DNA of 64,000 nt from Macrotrachela quadricornifera (Eukaryota > Rotifera > Eurotatoria > Philodinida > Philodinidae), in assembly GCA_022393335.1 (NCBI GenBank), contig JAJEKB010021235.1, positions 62,001 through 126,000 of the forward strand, given 5' to 3'. The notes beneath the pieces were generated by a model. The model saw only the letters and a program-made list of their open reading frames with translations. It ran no database searches and was not told where the DNA came from. Positions 12,401-24,850 of the stretch are shown piece after piece. The position numbers were made by a program, and so were the translations under genes. How positions within the stretch are numbered: the stretch's first letter is position 1; every line of letters starts with the position of its first letter.

Positions 12401-13265
12401 AAAGTTAAACAAAAAAAATAAAATATACCTTTTGTAATATTTGTTTTTTCTGAAATATGATTAGTTTTATTTTTCTTTTTCTTTACTTTTTATTCTTTTA
12501 AATTAATAAAAATTTTGCAAAAATATATTTACCTGAAAATCATGTAATGCTTTAAGAACTAATTCATAACCATCTTGTGAATAAATACATAATGCAGTTA
12601 ATAATTCAAATACACGCATACGAATCTCAGTTGATGATACACTAAGAACTAAAATTTAAAAATAAAAAACAAATATTTTTTAAAATTCTTTCATAGAAAT
12701 TTATTACTATACCTTTTGCTATTGAATCAATATATTGTGGATTTAATGCAATATGTTCAAATAATTCACTAATATTCATCATAGCTCGAAGACATTGTAA
12801 TGCTTCATTAATAAGTATAGCATCAACAAGTGATAAAGTTTTACTTGTCACTTGTTCAAGATAAGCAAGTAATGCATATAAACCACCTTCTTGTGCAAAT
12901 CCAATTGTCCATGTTAAATTATTTGGATCTAATAATTTTTTTTTTAATAAAACACATTTCATAAATGTTAAATCACTAAAAATGCTTATAGCTTCTTCAT
13001 ATGTTGAAAATATTTGTTGATCATTTTTAGCACGTTGTTTTTTTGTTCGAATTTGTTCAAGTATACGATGAATTGAACGAATAAATAATTCACGTCCTCG
13101 AATTGGTTTTTGAATTGCTTGTCGACTTATATATTGACGATATGAATCTGGACGATATAATGATGAATGACTAGATGGTAAACTATTTTTAAGAGAGCTT
13201 ATTGAAGAATTTGGTGTAGTAATTACAACAGGTGTTAAAGTTGGTGGTACGTATACACGTCGCAT
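9422..13265 (-). CDS. formin, INF2/diaphanous-like, 1003 aa, 14 exons
   Basis: A formin nucleates and elongates unbranched actin filaments as a dimer. Exons, 5' to 3': 12713-13265, 12533-12648, 12429-12449 (21 nt), 12182-12341, 11942-12108, 11781-11869, 11053-11729, 10869-11002, 10654-10812, 10349-10600, 10119-10285, 9932-10049, 9696-9866 and 9422-9649. Frame closes throughout. Residues about 60-365 form a GBD/FH3 armadillo-type regulatory region; MRVFELLTALCIYSQDG matches the INF2/DIAPH core. FH1 at about 465-557 has repeated PPPPPPLPPGF blocks for profilin-actin. FH2 spans about 575-925: it opens with VRRLQWKKLP, has the RSIGINVFLKKF actin-binding segment, and later GNAFGFRLDILNQLHDIRS. The C-terminus has a DAD-like motif (MDSLMTELKQRKF, 967-979) followed by RRRR at 985-988, so autoinhibition through FH3 is likely. 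Length and order fit INF2 or diaphanous formins; which subfamily is less certain. Confidence 0.93.
11150..11450 (-). repeat. FH1 proline-rich coding repeat of the formin
   Basis: Repeated GGTGGCGGTGGCGGAGCTCC-type units on the plus strand encode PPPPP-GF-GAP modules of the formin on the minus strand. The three proximal units near 11170-11260 are almost identical, which suggests recent slippage or unequal exchange. Confidence 0.85.
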
Positions 13266-16200
13266 GATCTATCTAAATAAAATATTTCAATAAAAATTCT
13301 TGGAATGTAACAAAAATACATTAGTATCATTATTCTTTCGTTTTATCTATCTTGAAAGAAAAGATGAAGAAGAAAAAAGAAGAAGAAGAAGAAAACGAAG
13401 TATCACGTGGATTGGGAGTATGCAAAGATAAATAGATTAAAAATTATATTTACTTTTTCGAGATATCTAAGGTCTTTATTTTAATGTATTTCTGTAGGTC
13501 AGTGAGAATTTTATAAATGAATAGAATAGAAAAAAAATATAAAAATCAAATATAAAGTAATAACTATAAATCAACTAAAAAGTAAATTGAATCTATCTAT
13601 TTTCTACTTATTCTGAAGATAGTTTTGATTAAATTGCTTTTTCTTTCTTCTTATGTATTCTTATATATATACAAAACAATTGTATGTAACGGTAGCATTG
13701 ATAAGAAACAGTTTTTTCGTTCTTAAAACAATGATTCAACTAACATATTTTTTTCAAAAGAAAAAAAAGAATCAAGAGAGTAGGTGTAGTGTTTTTTGCA
13801 TTTTTGTGATTCATATTTTTCGTTTTAGTCATCCACTTTGCATATTTTTGTCTTTAGGGTAATGCTCGTGGTGATTCTCTTCAATGTTTTACCTGTAGTT
13901 GTCAATGAAAAGTGACAACATAATGTATGTATTACAAAATAAATAGAGGAAAAAAGAGTCATTTCGTATAAGCAATTGTGTTGTTATTTTCAATTAACAA
14001 TGATTAATTCATTTTTAATAAGTAATATAATGATTCAATCATGATGAACTTAAAGTTATTTTTTAATATTATTATAAGAAGAGTGTTATCATTGATACAA
14101 TGATTAATTTTAATTAAGAACGAAGTATTTGTAATTAAAAAATTTTCATCATATTTTAACGTGAATATTATCAACTTATAGTTGTACTTATTCAAAGAAA
14201 AATCATAAAATTTTGCTTGTTGAATAAACTTTATTAGATTTTGATATTTATTCAATAACTAAAAAATATTTGGAATATATTTCATTATTTGTTCTTATTT
14301 TTCATATAATCGGACAACTTGAATTAAATATTTTATTACCATAAAATATGTTAATTTCTTGATGTTTTTTATGATTTTATTACTGTTAAGATAAAACTTT
14401 AGCATATATATATGCATATAAACCAAATCAACAAACTTTCCCTTTCATTTAATTCTTGTTTTTTCTCTTAACTATTATATTATGAATTGAACATACTTTG
14501 TCAGCAATTTAATTTCATTTTTTTTCTGCATTATAAAATGATCTTTTTATTTAATTTAAATACTTATAGATTGATATATTCATCTAATTATCAGTTTGTA
14601 AAATATTCTAATGAATCATGTTTATTTGCGTTCATATTTTTATTTCTTTTCTAAAAAACGAAGTTTCATATAGTTATAAAATTAATGTGGAAGAAACAAG
14701 ATAGAAAACAATAACGAAGTTAAACGAAAAATTCTAGTCATTGATAAAGATTTTATCCTCTTCACTGATGAGACACATAATAATTTCAAAGAATCCATAA
14801 CTTGCTGCGAATCTACAATAAGCAATAGTACATGTTCAGACAGAAAAAAAGATCAAACCGCTTACTATGAGTATGTTGAGTTATTGTTGACGTTGATATC
14901 GAAAAAATAATCCTTCAATCGATTGAAACTAAAATAGAAACTTGAAATTGTTCCTCAGCTTTTTGATTTGTTTTCGAAGCTATCGAAATTTATCGTATAG
15001 ATCTCTTTAGAAGAAAAAACAAATGACCTCACACTTCCTAGATTCGCTAATCGCTGGTTTTTATTACTTTATCTTCTTCAAATTAACTAGAATATTTTCT
15101 ATTAGAGTCAAATATCAAAATTCGTCTTTCTTGAATATAAGAAGTCATAAACCCATTAAATGAATGCTTACTCAGTTTCTTTCATTTAACCGTACATTCA
15201 ACTGTATATATTTTTTGATATAAAGTACAACCCAGTTGAAAGATTATTACTCTTCCATTATTATTTTAACATTTTTCGTTATCAATTGCCTATGTATTCA
15301 ATGTTCAACGTATATATTCATGAATGAGTACTTGTCATATTTACAATATAATTTATCTGTAACATGTTAATAAGTTCTTTGACATTGTTCAGTTGTATAA
15401 TCCAAAGGAATTATATGCTAAATAAAAGTTAAAACTGTAAAAACAAATATCAAATAGATAATAATGATATCTTTAGAAAGACAGTAGGCCACAAGTATAA
15501 TAATTAATCGATATTAATAATAAAACTTTTACGAGTTATATAATTGATAATAATTTTATTTTAGTTATTATCTTTCATTATGTATCATTCTCTGGATATG
15601 CTATTCTTATTTGTTCTTCATTGACTGCAAACTACACGGCATGTGTCTCACAACACCTGGATGAAATTATTTAGAAAGATGTCACCATGGAAGAAAATCT
15701 TTAAAATACTCTGTTTATTAGACTGAAACATAAATTCTGTAAAATATTTTATTTCTACCTCAAAGAAATCATTCATTACAAATTACAAACTAATTCTGCA
15801 TATTTCTTTTCTGATCTAGGAACGAAAGCTAAATAATTAGTAAGAAGAACGATAAGCTTATATCGAAATAGTTTCGAAATTTCCAAACCATTATTCATCT
15901 TTTTTATCACTGAACTCAAATCTCTAAAATGATTCATTACTTTAAAATATAAAAATTCACCAGAATTGTTATGATGCACTTCTGAAATTATCGGTTTCTC
16001 TTACAATAAGCAATAGACTTCAATGGAAATTAAATTAATGATCTACTTCAAGGTTTCAAAACTAGAATAAGTGATATATTTTAATTGCTTTTCTCACAAC
16101 ACAGTTTCAAATGAATATTCGAATATACAGCTTTTAAGGTTTTAATCAACTATTAATTGCTATAGAAATAACCAATAGTAAAAGGATTTATTAAAGAATC

Positions 16201-16768
16201 ACTTATATATTTTTTTTCCAATACTTCAATGTATTAATTACCGTCGATTGTAGAACCACTTAACATTGATAAAATATGTATAAATAAAAACTAGATATTT
16301 TTATTTAAATATTGATTCATTAAATCTAACCTTATCCAAAGTATTATTCAAATTCTCATATAAATTTTATGTACGGATATTTTTTCCCATAGTCAAATAT
16401 TTGATAGTGTGATACTAAATTTCATATTTTAAATCAAGAATATTTCTGTATCTATTTTTAGTCATTTCAAAAACTTATCAATTAGATAATTAATAAAAAT
16501 TCAAGAATAATCCTTTTTGTTAAAAAGTTTTTATTGTTAAAAGTATCGAGATTTAAACATCTATATTCTTGTTTTCGATCATATTCTCAATTATGAAATG
16601 AAAAACCATGAAATTTGTGACTATGTTGTTTAGATCATAAAACTTTTAAAAAAATAACAATAAAACACAACAGAAAAAGATACTCACTTTACAAATATAT
16701 ATATATAAAGATATTTAATATAAAAGAAAAAAAAAATTTCTTTTTTTTTGTAAACAAAAAAACTATCA
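13266..16768. other. intergenic, no gene seen
   Basis: This is the upstream flank of the formin gene, with a GAA-rich purine tract at about 13362-13400. The rest is AT-rich with only short, unsupported open frames. No RNA gene or clear element was found. Confidence 0.4.
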
Positions 16769-17443
16769 TTAAAATTCTTCATTGAGAGCATCATAATAAA
16801 TATCATCATCATTAACAATTATTGAATTTTTTTTCCATCTCGCTCTTATTCTACTAATAACATGATGTGTACGAGCTTTTAATGTATAACAAGCTCCATT
16901 TGATGAATAATAATCATATAAAAAATGTGAAAAAGAACGTACAGCTTTTTCAAAAGTTCCATTATAAAATGGTTCAAATAAAATTGATAATAAATAAAAT
17001 ATTTGATAAATTTTAAATGTTAACATCATTAAACGTGCAATTATAAGATGAACAGCTGAAAATATTGATCTTAACATTTGTATCCATCCATGAACAGTAT
17101 GAATAATTCGAATTAATTTTTCAATAAATTTTAAAATTTTTCGTGTTATACGATCGATTAAAATAAAAAAACGAACAATACATGTTACACCTAAACATAA
17201 TGAACGATACGTTCGATGAAGATTAGTAAAAAATGGTTTTGAATAAATTTTTTTTTCTCTTCTTTCATTTGGCCAAAAATCAGATTTTAGACGATGTTTA
17301 CTATTAGAAAAGAAAGAAAAATAAATAAATAGAATATTTAATAATATGAATAAAATTATATCGTACGATTTGAAACGAACAAGTAATGATGGACGTTGAA
17401 ATGATTTATATTCATATTTCTTTTTTGATTTGAATAAATTCAT
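16769..17443 (-). CDS. single-exon predicted membrane protein, 224 aa, family unknown
   Basis: A 224-codon open frame in such AT-rich DNA is unlikely by chance. The protein starts with a basic segment (MNLFKSKKKYEYKSF) followed by a strong hydrophobic helix at about 29-47 (ILFILLNILFIYFSFF). Further hydrophobic stretches lie at about 83-96, 128-145 and 145-160 between basic loops. The tail is acidic (NDDDIYYDALNEEF). The topology suggests an integral membrane protein of an internal or plasma membrane with two to four segments. The even spread of basic residues would also fit amphipathic helices. No introns are needed and the upstream ATG is unique. I do not recognise the family and assign no function. 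Confidence 0.55.
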   Translation of the reverse strand: MNLFKSKKKYEYKSFQRPSLLVRFKSYDIILFILLNILFIYFSFFSNSKHRLKSDFWPNERREKKIYSKPFFTNLHRTYRSLCLGVTCIVRFFILIDRITRKILKFIEKLIRIIHTVHGWIQMLRSIFSAVHLIIARLMMLTFKIYQIFYLLSILFEPFYNGTFEKAVRSFSHFLYDYYSSNGACYTLKARTHHVISRIRARWKKNSIIVNDDDIYYDALNEEF

Positions 17444-19645
17444 TTTTTGATAAGGTGGTGTTCTTGTTTATATGGTCATGATGCGAAAAGAACGGGAGAA
17501 AGCGTGCTGGAATGATGAGAAACAGCCTATAAACATCAAAGTACATGATCATATTCTTTTCGTCGTAGTTATACTATGCATATCGGTAAGAACGAAGAGC
17601 AGAAGAGCGTGTACATATATTGACAAATAAATTTACAGGTATTGAGCTAAAGAATAAATTCTTCTTTTTTTATCTACGAAGAAGATATGTTCGTTTAGAA
17701 GAACAAATTGTTTGTCTTTTATTAAATCATAGTCTTCATTGAAAAGTATTCTTTTTTTTTTATAATACACATAATCAAATATTTGAAATGGAGGATGAAG
17801 AACAAAGTCTTTGTCATTAGTTTGCTTTCAAAAAAAAATAAAAAAATAAAAAGAACATAAAACGAAATGATACCGATAAAGAGATGTAGAAAAGTTATTA
17901 TGAATACTATTGTATTTATTGATATGATGAATAAAATCAATTATGATATATAGCATATATTTTGTCTTTTGTTATATTAAGAAAGAAAGTACAGGTGACA
18001 TGTTATCTAATTTCGTCCTCGATCATGAATATATAAATGGAGTCGCTAAAAATATACATTTAGAGCCAATTGAATTTTCTTTCTTTGTTTATATGAATAA
18101 CATTTATTTAACGTAATCTATTGAAAGAAAGAAGCTTTATAAAAGATAACGTTCAAGAATAAATAAAACTTCAACATAACTAATGCAATACATTTTATAT
18201 TAACTAAGTCAAGGTCAATATCATTCGATAAATAAAACCTGAAATGAAATGTTTTACTATGTATTACATTATTCTATGCAGACAAAAATCCGTTAATTTA
18301 AAATTAATAAATAATTCTATTCTATTAAGAATAATAATGTATGATTATTTAAAGTTAGATTCACTGATTTCGTATTTATGTAGTATAATACAAAGAAATA
18401 GCTGTGTCTATATTGATTATCTTTTGAAGAAAATATATCACGTGCGTTGAATTCTTTGACGTGTTAGACTGTATTTTGTTTTCTTATATAAGAGGCACGT
18501 ACAATAAATATAACAAGCATCCCGATTTAGAGAAGTAAAAGAATAGAAAAAAAAACAAAAGATAGAATCAATATTGTTATCATGATTCTATATGACGTAA
18601 GATGAAACGATCGAATTTGTTGTATGTAACAGTATTTATTTGTTTCACTCTATATGATTAAGCGACTTATTTAAATTATTCTTTTTTGGAAATCACATGT
18701 CTTATATGTTTATAAAATCAACGAAGCTTATTACTGTTTTAGTTGAAAGATAACTTGTAATCCATTTTTATTATAAAGAAAAAGAAATCTCTTCATTTAA
18801 TAGATATAGAACAAATTTATACAACAAAATATTTATCTTTACTAATGACATACGAATCTCTAATGTATATTTTATAAACATAAGTTGAAGTATAAATTCT
18901 GTTAATATCGAATTGAAAACTTTTGTTGATACAAATTCACCGATTTATGTGAATAAAATGTAATATTAGTGCGTACAATAACTACAAAAAGAAAAGAAAA
19001 GAAAGATTCAATTAATTCTTATCTCGTTTTTATTTAATCTGAGATAATGAATAGCGAAAACTAGAATCTCTAGCGTACGGAAATTTGTAAAAAGTATTCT
19101 TCTCTAGGAAGAAGAATTACAAACTTACTTTGATTTGTACTTCTTTTCTCTGTTGATTATCTTCCATTTTTTTCTGTTTTATGTACAGTTTATTACATTG
19201 TTTTGATTTAGAATTTTCTTCAATATTTGCGTTAATTAAATATATTTTTCTCATTAAGAAGAACAACAGAGGTGTCTATTATATAAAAATAAAAACAAAC
19301 AGATTTTAATCGCGCTAACTTCTTCTTTTTTCTTACTGAAAAAAACGAAATTGATGTTTTTTTATATATGCCTATCAAACAATTATGTCTTACTTCATGT
19401 GATACAGTCAAATAGTAGATTTCTATTTATCAATTAATTGCGAAATTTGATACTATGATGATGATATAGATTTTTCAAAAACATTATTAGGCATAGTAAA
19501 AAACAATGTAAATAAAAGTTTCTTTTTTTTTGTTTTGATTGTTTAGTCTTGATGAAATTTTTGAAGAAAATGTATCTCATAATAACATTTTTACCTGAAA
19601 ATATTTGATTTATCAAAAGCTAAGTTAAGCGTAAGTGTCAATAAT
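17444..19645. other. intergenic, no gene seen
   Basis: AT-rich spacer between the membrane-protein gene and the first inverted-repeat element. Open frames here are short and lack supporting splice or domain signals. Confidence 0.4.
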
Positions 19646-20395
19646 GGGTAGCACAGGAAATATGAACCACTTTTGTTTTGAGTTTTTTAAAGTCTTTGAA
19701 TATTTCTAAAAGAATCATTTTTAGACGAAAAAGATAAAGAATTCTCTGCTGCACAAAGCCACTGTACCTGTTTTCAAAATAACCTATTTTTGTACGTGCA
19801 AAAATTAAAAGATAAACATCTACTCAATCAACTAACTGCGACTGTCAAAAACATGACAAAAAAAATAGTGAAAAATTAATTTCCGGCATCATGACATTAT
19901 TGTTTTTGTTTACCTCTTCGATCTAATAATTATACCATGTTTTTGAGAATTACGTTTTACACCTGATGATACGATAATAAATGTATAATAGATCAAGTCG
20001 CATCTTAGAAAACATGGTTTTCCAAATGCATCCCAAAATATCATTATATATCGGTTTCAAGCCTTTTTCTCCTGAATGGTAGCATGAAAAATCTTAGAAA
20101 GATCTAGGAAGCAGAGAGCACAAAAATTCTCTATACATTGATGCCAAATTTTTCATTTTTAGCATGGGTTCTGATGAGCAAAAGGCTTATTCAAATCGAT
20201 AGATAAGCGCAAAAACTCGAAAATCGCAGTTAGATGATTGAGTACGTATTTATCTTTTGATTTTTGTGCTCACAAAAAAATCATTTGAAAAACAAACATA
20301 GTGATTTTGTAAAGCAACAGCTTCACTTTCTTTAAAAACACTTTTAGACTTCCAAAAAGTTAAAATAAAAGTGCCTCATTATTTCCACATCACCC
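19646..20395. mobile_element. long inverted-repeat (foldback/MITE-like) element 1
   Basis: Imperfect inverted arms of about 200 bp bound a unit of roughly 750 bp. The left terminus GGGTAGCACAGGAAATATGA pairs with the right terminus, which reads GGGTGATGTGGAAATAATGA on the other strand. Further in, AAAGATAAACATCTACTCAA (about 19810) pairs with a near-identical inverted segment at about 20225. No transposase frame is present, so it is non-autonomous. No target-site duplication was clear. Confidence 0.65.
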
Positions 20396-21167
20396 GTTAT
20401 ATAGATGTTTATGCGTTCCAACTTTCTTCACCATCTCAAATGCTAGAAGATTTGAATTGATTTTAAAATATATTCAAAACTTGACACTACCATTTATCAA
20501 TGGTTTTATTATTCATTCTTTCAAAAAATTTTTTTATAAACTATGGAAAAAAAAGACAGTACATTCTTAAAAATTTGGTCTTTGCTACATATTAATCAAA
20601 AAAACGAAAAATTTGACTTTCATGAATTGTAGAACTAACTTTTTTCATTCACTTTAAGATGATGTTAAACTTTCTAGTTTTTGAAAAGAGGAAATTAGAT
20701 ATACATGAAAACATCAAATAAATTTTAACGTTGTAATTCAAGACTTTTTCCTTTATACAATGATTCATCCTGCACAGCCGATTAGAATCAATCAAATGAA
20801 CACATACGAGAATGCGTAAGAAATGTTTTTATTTATTTTCATATGAACATGATGTGCCGACAAGTAAATTAATAGAGATCATCAACTTCGAATCAAAGCA
20901 TTTTGTTCTATCTAACAAGCTGTAAATTACAAGATCGATGAACTTGATGAGAAATTATTTATATTTTCTCAAATTGACAATATAAGATACAGCCATTCAA
21001 TACAAAATTCAACAATAATTAAGAAGAATATTCAATCTACCATCGATGATGATAACCTAAGGTGAAATATTGGTTATAAAATTCAGATATTTTATACCTG
21101 TGATATTTAACAAATTTATACTTGTTTATAACTTATATTCTTAACAAGATTAGATTCAGAAGACTAC

Positions 21168-21802
21168 TGACGAGGGAAGGAGCCCAACTGTCCAATCGCT
21201 TTTGAGCCGAGACTATGTGCGTTATGTAGACCCGAATGAGTTATGAATAGTCTGAAAAAAGTTCGGGTCGCTGGCTTATTGCTATGGAGATATTGCATTT
21301 TTACAGTATTTTTTAAAAAATGCTGTGGTCTCCCTCAGGGATACCAGAAAAACTGATTGTCGAATTACGGCTTGAAACTTTGGATAGAGATAGATCTCAA
21401 TGAAAATAGTTTACTGTGACTATTTCAGATTTTTTCGCCCTTCCTACCTTAGGATACAGTTATGAATAGCTAGTCTCTAGAAACTGGTAGATTTGATGCC
21501 CTTACTTTAAGATAAAAGCAGATGACAAAATCTCAAAAACATTCACAATAAACTATTCTCATTGAGGTCTGTCTCTATTCAAAGTTTCAAGTCGAAATTC
21601 GAAAATCAGTTTTTCTGGTATCCCTGAGGGTGACCACGGCATTCATTTTTAAAGAATACTGTAAAAGTGCAATATCTCCGTAGCAATATGCTAGTGGCCC
21701 GAACTTTTTCCAGGCTATTCATAACTCATTTGGGTCTACATAATGCACATAGTCTCGGCTCAAAAGCGATTGGACAGTTGGGACCCTTCCCTCGTGAGAA
21801 GT
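21168..21802. mobile_element. long inverted-repeat (foldback/MITE-like) element 2, CGAGGGAA terminus
   Basis: Arms of about 240 bp are highly similar in inverted orientation. Both ends carry a CGAGGGAAGG-type terminus followed by CCAACTGTCCAATCGCTTTT and GAGCCGAGACTATGTGC. The internal segment is about 120 bp and shows no coding frame. The same terminus recurs alone at about 33141-33176, so this is a dispersed family. Confidence 0.8.
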
Positions 21803-22163
21803 CGATAATCATGATCTAGAAGCGATTTTTGGAAAACGATCACTATGCTGCTGGATTTACCACTGATTCTTAAGTATATAAATGTAGATATATATACTTA
21901 TTATTATGAATAACCGCTAAACTATATAAACAAGCATGCAGAAAAAGAATTTTCTTAAATTCATTTGAAAAGAAGTAATAATTCGATACTGTTGATAACA
22001 ATTCATATACAAATTAAAATAAAAATTTTTCTCAAAAATAAATATATCATCTTTTTGTTTTATTTTCTTATTTTGTTTATTTATGATGTTTTCTTATTGT
22101 TCTTCTTTTTCATAATTCTTGTTAACAAAAACAACCGATAGAAATCTTATAATGACAAAAAAA

Positions 22164-22563
22164 NNNNNNNNNNNNNNNNNNNNNNNNNNNNNNNNNNNNN
22201 NNNNNNNNNNNNNNNNNNNNNNNNNNNNNNNNNNNNNNNNNNNNNNNNNNNNNNNNNNNNNNNNNNNNNNNNNNNNNNNNNNNNNNNNNNNNNNNNNNNN
22301 NNNNNNNNNNNNNNNNNNNNNNNNNNNNNNNNNNNNNNNNNNNNNNNNNNNNNNNNNNNNNNNNNNNNNNNNNNNNNNNNNNNNNNNNNNNNNNNNNNNN
22401 NNNNNNNNNNNNNNNNNNNNNNNNNNNNNNNNNNNNNNNNNNNNNNNNNNNNNNNNNNNNNNNNNNNNNNNNNNNNNNNNNNNNNNNNNNNNNNNNNNNN
22501 NNNNNNNNNNNNNNNNNNNNNNNNNNNNNNNNNNNNNNNNNNNNNNNNNNNNNNNNNNNNNNN
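22164..22563. other. assembly gap (400 N)
   Basis: A run of 400 N characters. It must contain the 3' part of the eL30 gene, which enters it from the right and has no exon on the left side. Confidence 0.99.
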
Positions 22564-22882
22564 AGCATAATATTCAATTTCACTTTTTCTATTTAATAAA
22601 AATATAAAAATTTTTTTAGTAGAAATAAAAAAAAAAGAAAATTTCAAACCTAATTTGTGGTGTATTGCCTGAAACAAGAATTAATTTAGCTTGTCCATTT
22701 CGTAATGCCTTTAATGTTTGACGATAGCCAAGAACATATTTTCCGGATTTCATAACAAGTTGAAGACGCTGATTAATTGTCTCAGCTTGTTTTTTCTATA
22801 TTTAAAAACCAAAAGATAAATCATATAAATCGAGAAAAAAAACAATTTAACATACTCCGGCGACTTTCTTTGGTGGTGCCAT
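22564..22882 (-). CDS. RPL30: 60S ribosomal protein eL30 (RPL30), 5' part, truncated by the gap
   Basis: eL30 is a core protein of the large ribosomal subunit with an L7Ae-like fold. Three exons are visible: 22856-22882 (MAPPKKVAG), 22650-22795, and the start of a third at 22588 running into the gap. The second exon contains the family signature [20 protein letters not shown], and the third begins KSEIEYYA, as in other eL30 proteins. Frame is continuous across both introns. About 67 residues are visible; the remaining C-terminal part of a roughly 110-115-residue protein lies in the gap. The gene is divergent from the SR-like gene. Truncation is an assembly effect, not decay. Confidence 0.95.
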
Positions 22883-23186
22883 AGTATTAACAAGAAAATC
22901 TAAAAAATAATATTAAAGATCCTTTATATGACATAAAAAACATGAAATGTATATGAAATAATAAACATATTCCAATCTAAATGGTATTCTCATGTCGCCA
23001 TTTTGATTCGACTATATTTCGAACAGGTTTCGACCTCCTTCATTTATTTTCTTCTATATATTTAGCGCTACTATCGCTAAATAAATTTCTCTTCTGTTGT
23101 TATGTGTACATGTATATGATTATTGTTTTTTTTTATATTTTATATATATATACATATCAAACAACAATTTAAAATCCAAAAATTAG
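22883..23186. promoter_or_regulatory. bidirectional promoter region between eL30 and the SR-like gene
   Basis: Only 304 bp separate two divergent start codons, so both promoters must lie here or overlap upstream transcription. A TATATATATACATAT stretch near 23143 lies close to the SR-like start. No specific motif is claimed. Confidence 0.5.
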
Positions 23187-24850
23187 ATGCGTTCTTCAAA
23201 TGGACCATTAAAATTATTTGTTGGTGATTTAGGTGATAATCGTAAATCAGATTTAAATCGTTTATTTAGTAAATATGGTGAAATATCAACAATATATGTT
23301 GATGAAAATAAACATTTTGCTTTTGTTGAATTTACATCATCAATCGATGCAAAACGTGCATTAGAACATACACATAATAAAACTATTAATGGTTCAAAAC
23401 TTCGTGTTGAATATGCTAAATCAGATAAAACATCTCGAGATAATCGACGACCATTATCTCGTGATCGTTCACCAACGTCAATATTATATAGTCATTTACA
23501 GGTTTAATTAAACAAAATTCTTTGATTTTTCTTTGTATTAATTATTCTTTAAATTTCTTTTTTCTATTTCTATAGGTAACTGCTAATCGTTTACCACCAA
23601 TGCAAGTATTTCGTCAAAATTATTATCAACATTCTCCATCAACAATGTTAACTAATCCTACTACTACATCTCGTGGTCGATCTTTAACACCACCATCATT
23701 TAAACAAAATCCTCGTCTATCATCAATGCATCATTTACGTTCACAAGATTTATATTATCATCATCCAGCTATTTACAGTGATCCAGCTTATTATCGAACT
23801 TATGGTGATCCATATTTAATGCAACGACTACCACCACCACCTGCATTTCTTCCTCCAATATCTCCACCACCACCACCATCATCATCATCATCTCGTGCCT
23901 ATCGAAATATGTATTCATCATCTGGTATTGATCGTTATACAGGAAATATGTCTACATTACAACGGCATAAACGAAGTCGTAGTCGTAGTCGACGCAGGTA
24001 CGAAAATATATCAAAACTTCATCGAAATTATTCGTTGTTATTCATCTTCCCTTTTCTTCTCATCATAATTATTCATCGTTTCGACTATTTTACAACTGCT
24101 CATCTCATAATCTAAATTTCTTTTCTTTTTCAAAGCACACACAGTTCTTGAAGAACATAATGGAATTTATATGAAGGTTGGTTTTTTCCGATCTATTATA
24201 TACATATATATATATATGTTAAATAAAACTTTATATATAGAATTAAAAAAGAAAAATAAATAATATTTTTATCTTTGTTATATTTAGAAATTCACCAATA
24301 CATCGAAATCGATCTAGTCGTGAACGAAAACATAGACAACGAACATCTTCTTCATCATCGCCTCAACAACAACGTAAACGTGGACCACGAACACCACCAT
24401 TATCCAAATCATCAACATATCATTCTAGGAAAAGGTATTAATTACTTCTAGGATTTAATAAAGTACATAGATTATTTTACATTGGTATGAGTAAAACTTA
24501 CCTTATTTCTACTTAGAATGCGTCATTATTCATCTTACTTTGAGTTAGAAGTTCAACAAAAATATATGAAAATCTTCTTTTTTTGTAAGTAGAAGTAAGA
24601 AATAATATATTAAATTATTTTAGATCTCGTTCGGGTTCGGATGCAATTGCTTCGATATCTGAACAAAAATCATCATCGAATTCATCTTCAGAAGATGAAG
24701 ATAATGAAGAACAACGATCTAGTTCGAGGAGGTAGGCTAAGAATTTCTAATTCAATTGATTATTCACATAGATTGTTTTTTTTTATTTACAATAGATCTC
24801 CAGATAATGAATCAAATCGAAAGTATTCAAAAAGAAATACAAGAGAATGA
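23187..24850 (+). CDS. SR-like splicing factor with one RRM and an RS-rich tail, 348 aa
   Basis: Exons are 23187-23501, 23576-23997, 24288-24434, 24624-24731 and 24796-24850; frame closes to TGA. Residues 8-78 form an RNA-recognition motif with RNP2 (LFVGDL) and RNP1 (KHFAFVEF). After this come a linker rich in Pro, Ser and Tyr with a PPPPP run, then RS repeats (KRSRSRSRRR near 240), a basic segment (RERKHRQR) and an acidic-serine part (SSEDEDNEEQ). This is the architecture of SR or SR-related pre-mRNA splicing factors of the nucleus. The short RRM resembles those of SRSF4/5/6 and RBP1. Introns 2, 3 and 4 all sit in the same phase, each after the AG of an arginine codon. Intron 2 is 290 nt, longer than most here, and reading through it stays open for about 39 codons, so a retained-intron isoform is conceivable. 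An AATAAA lies at 24853. Confidence 0.88.

Noticed and set aside
22119..22677. Long open frames made mostly of X
   Set aside because: They exist only because the 400-N gap has no stops. Only the short piece at 22564-22588 is real, as part of eL30.
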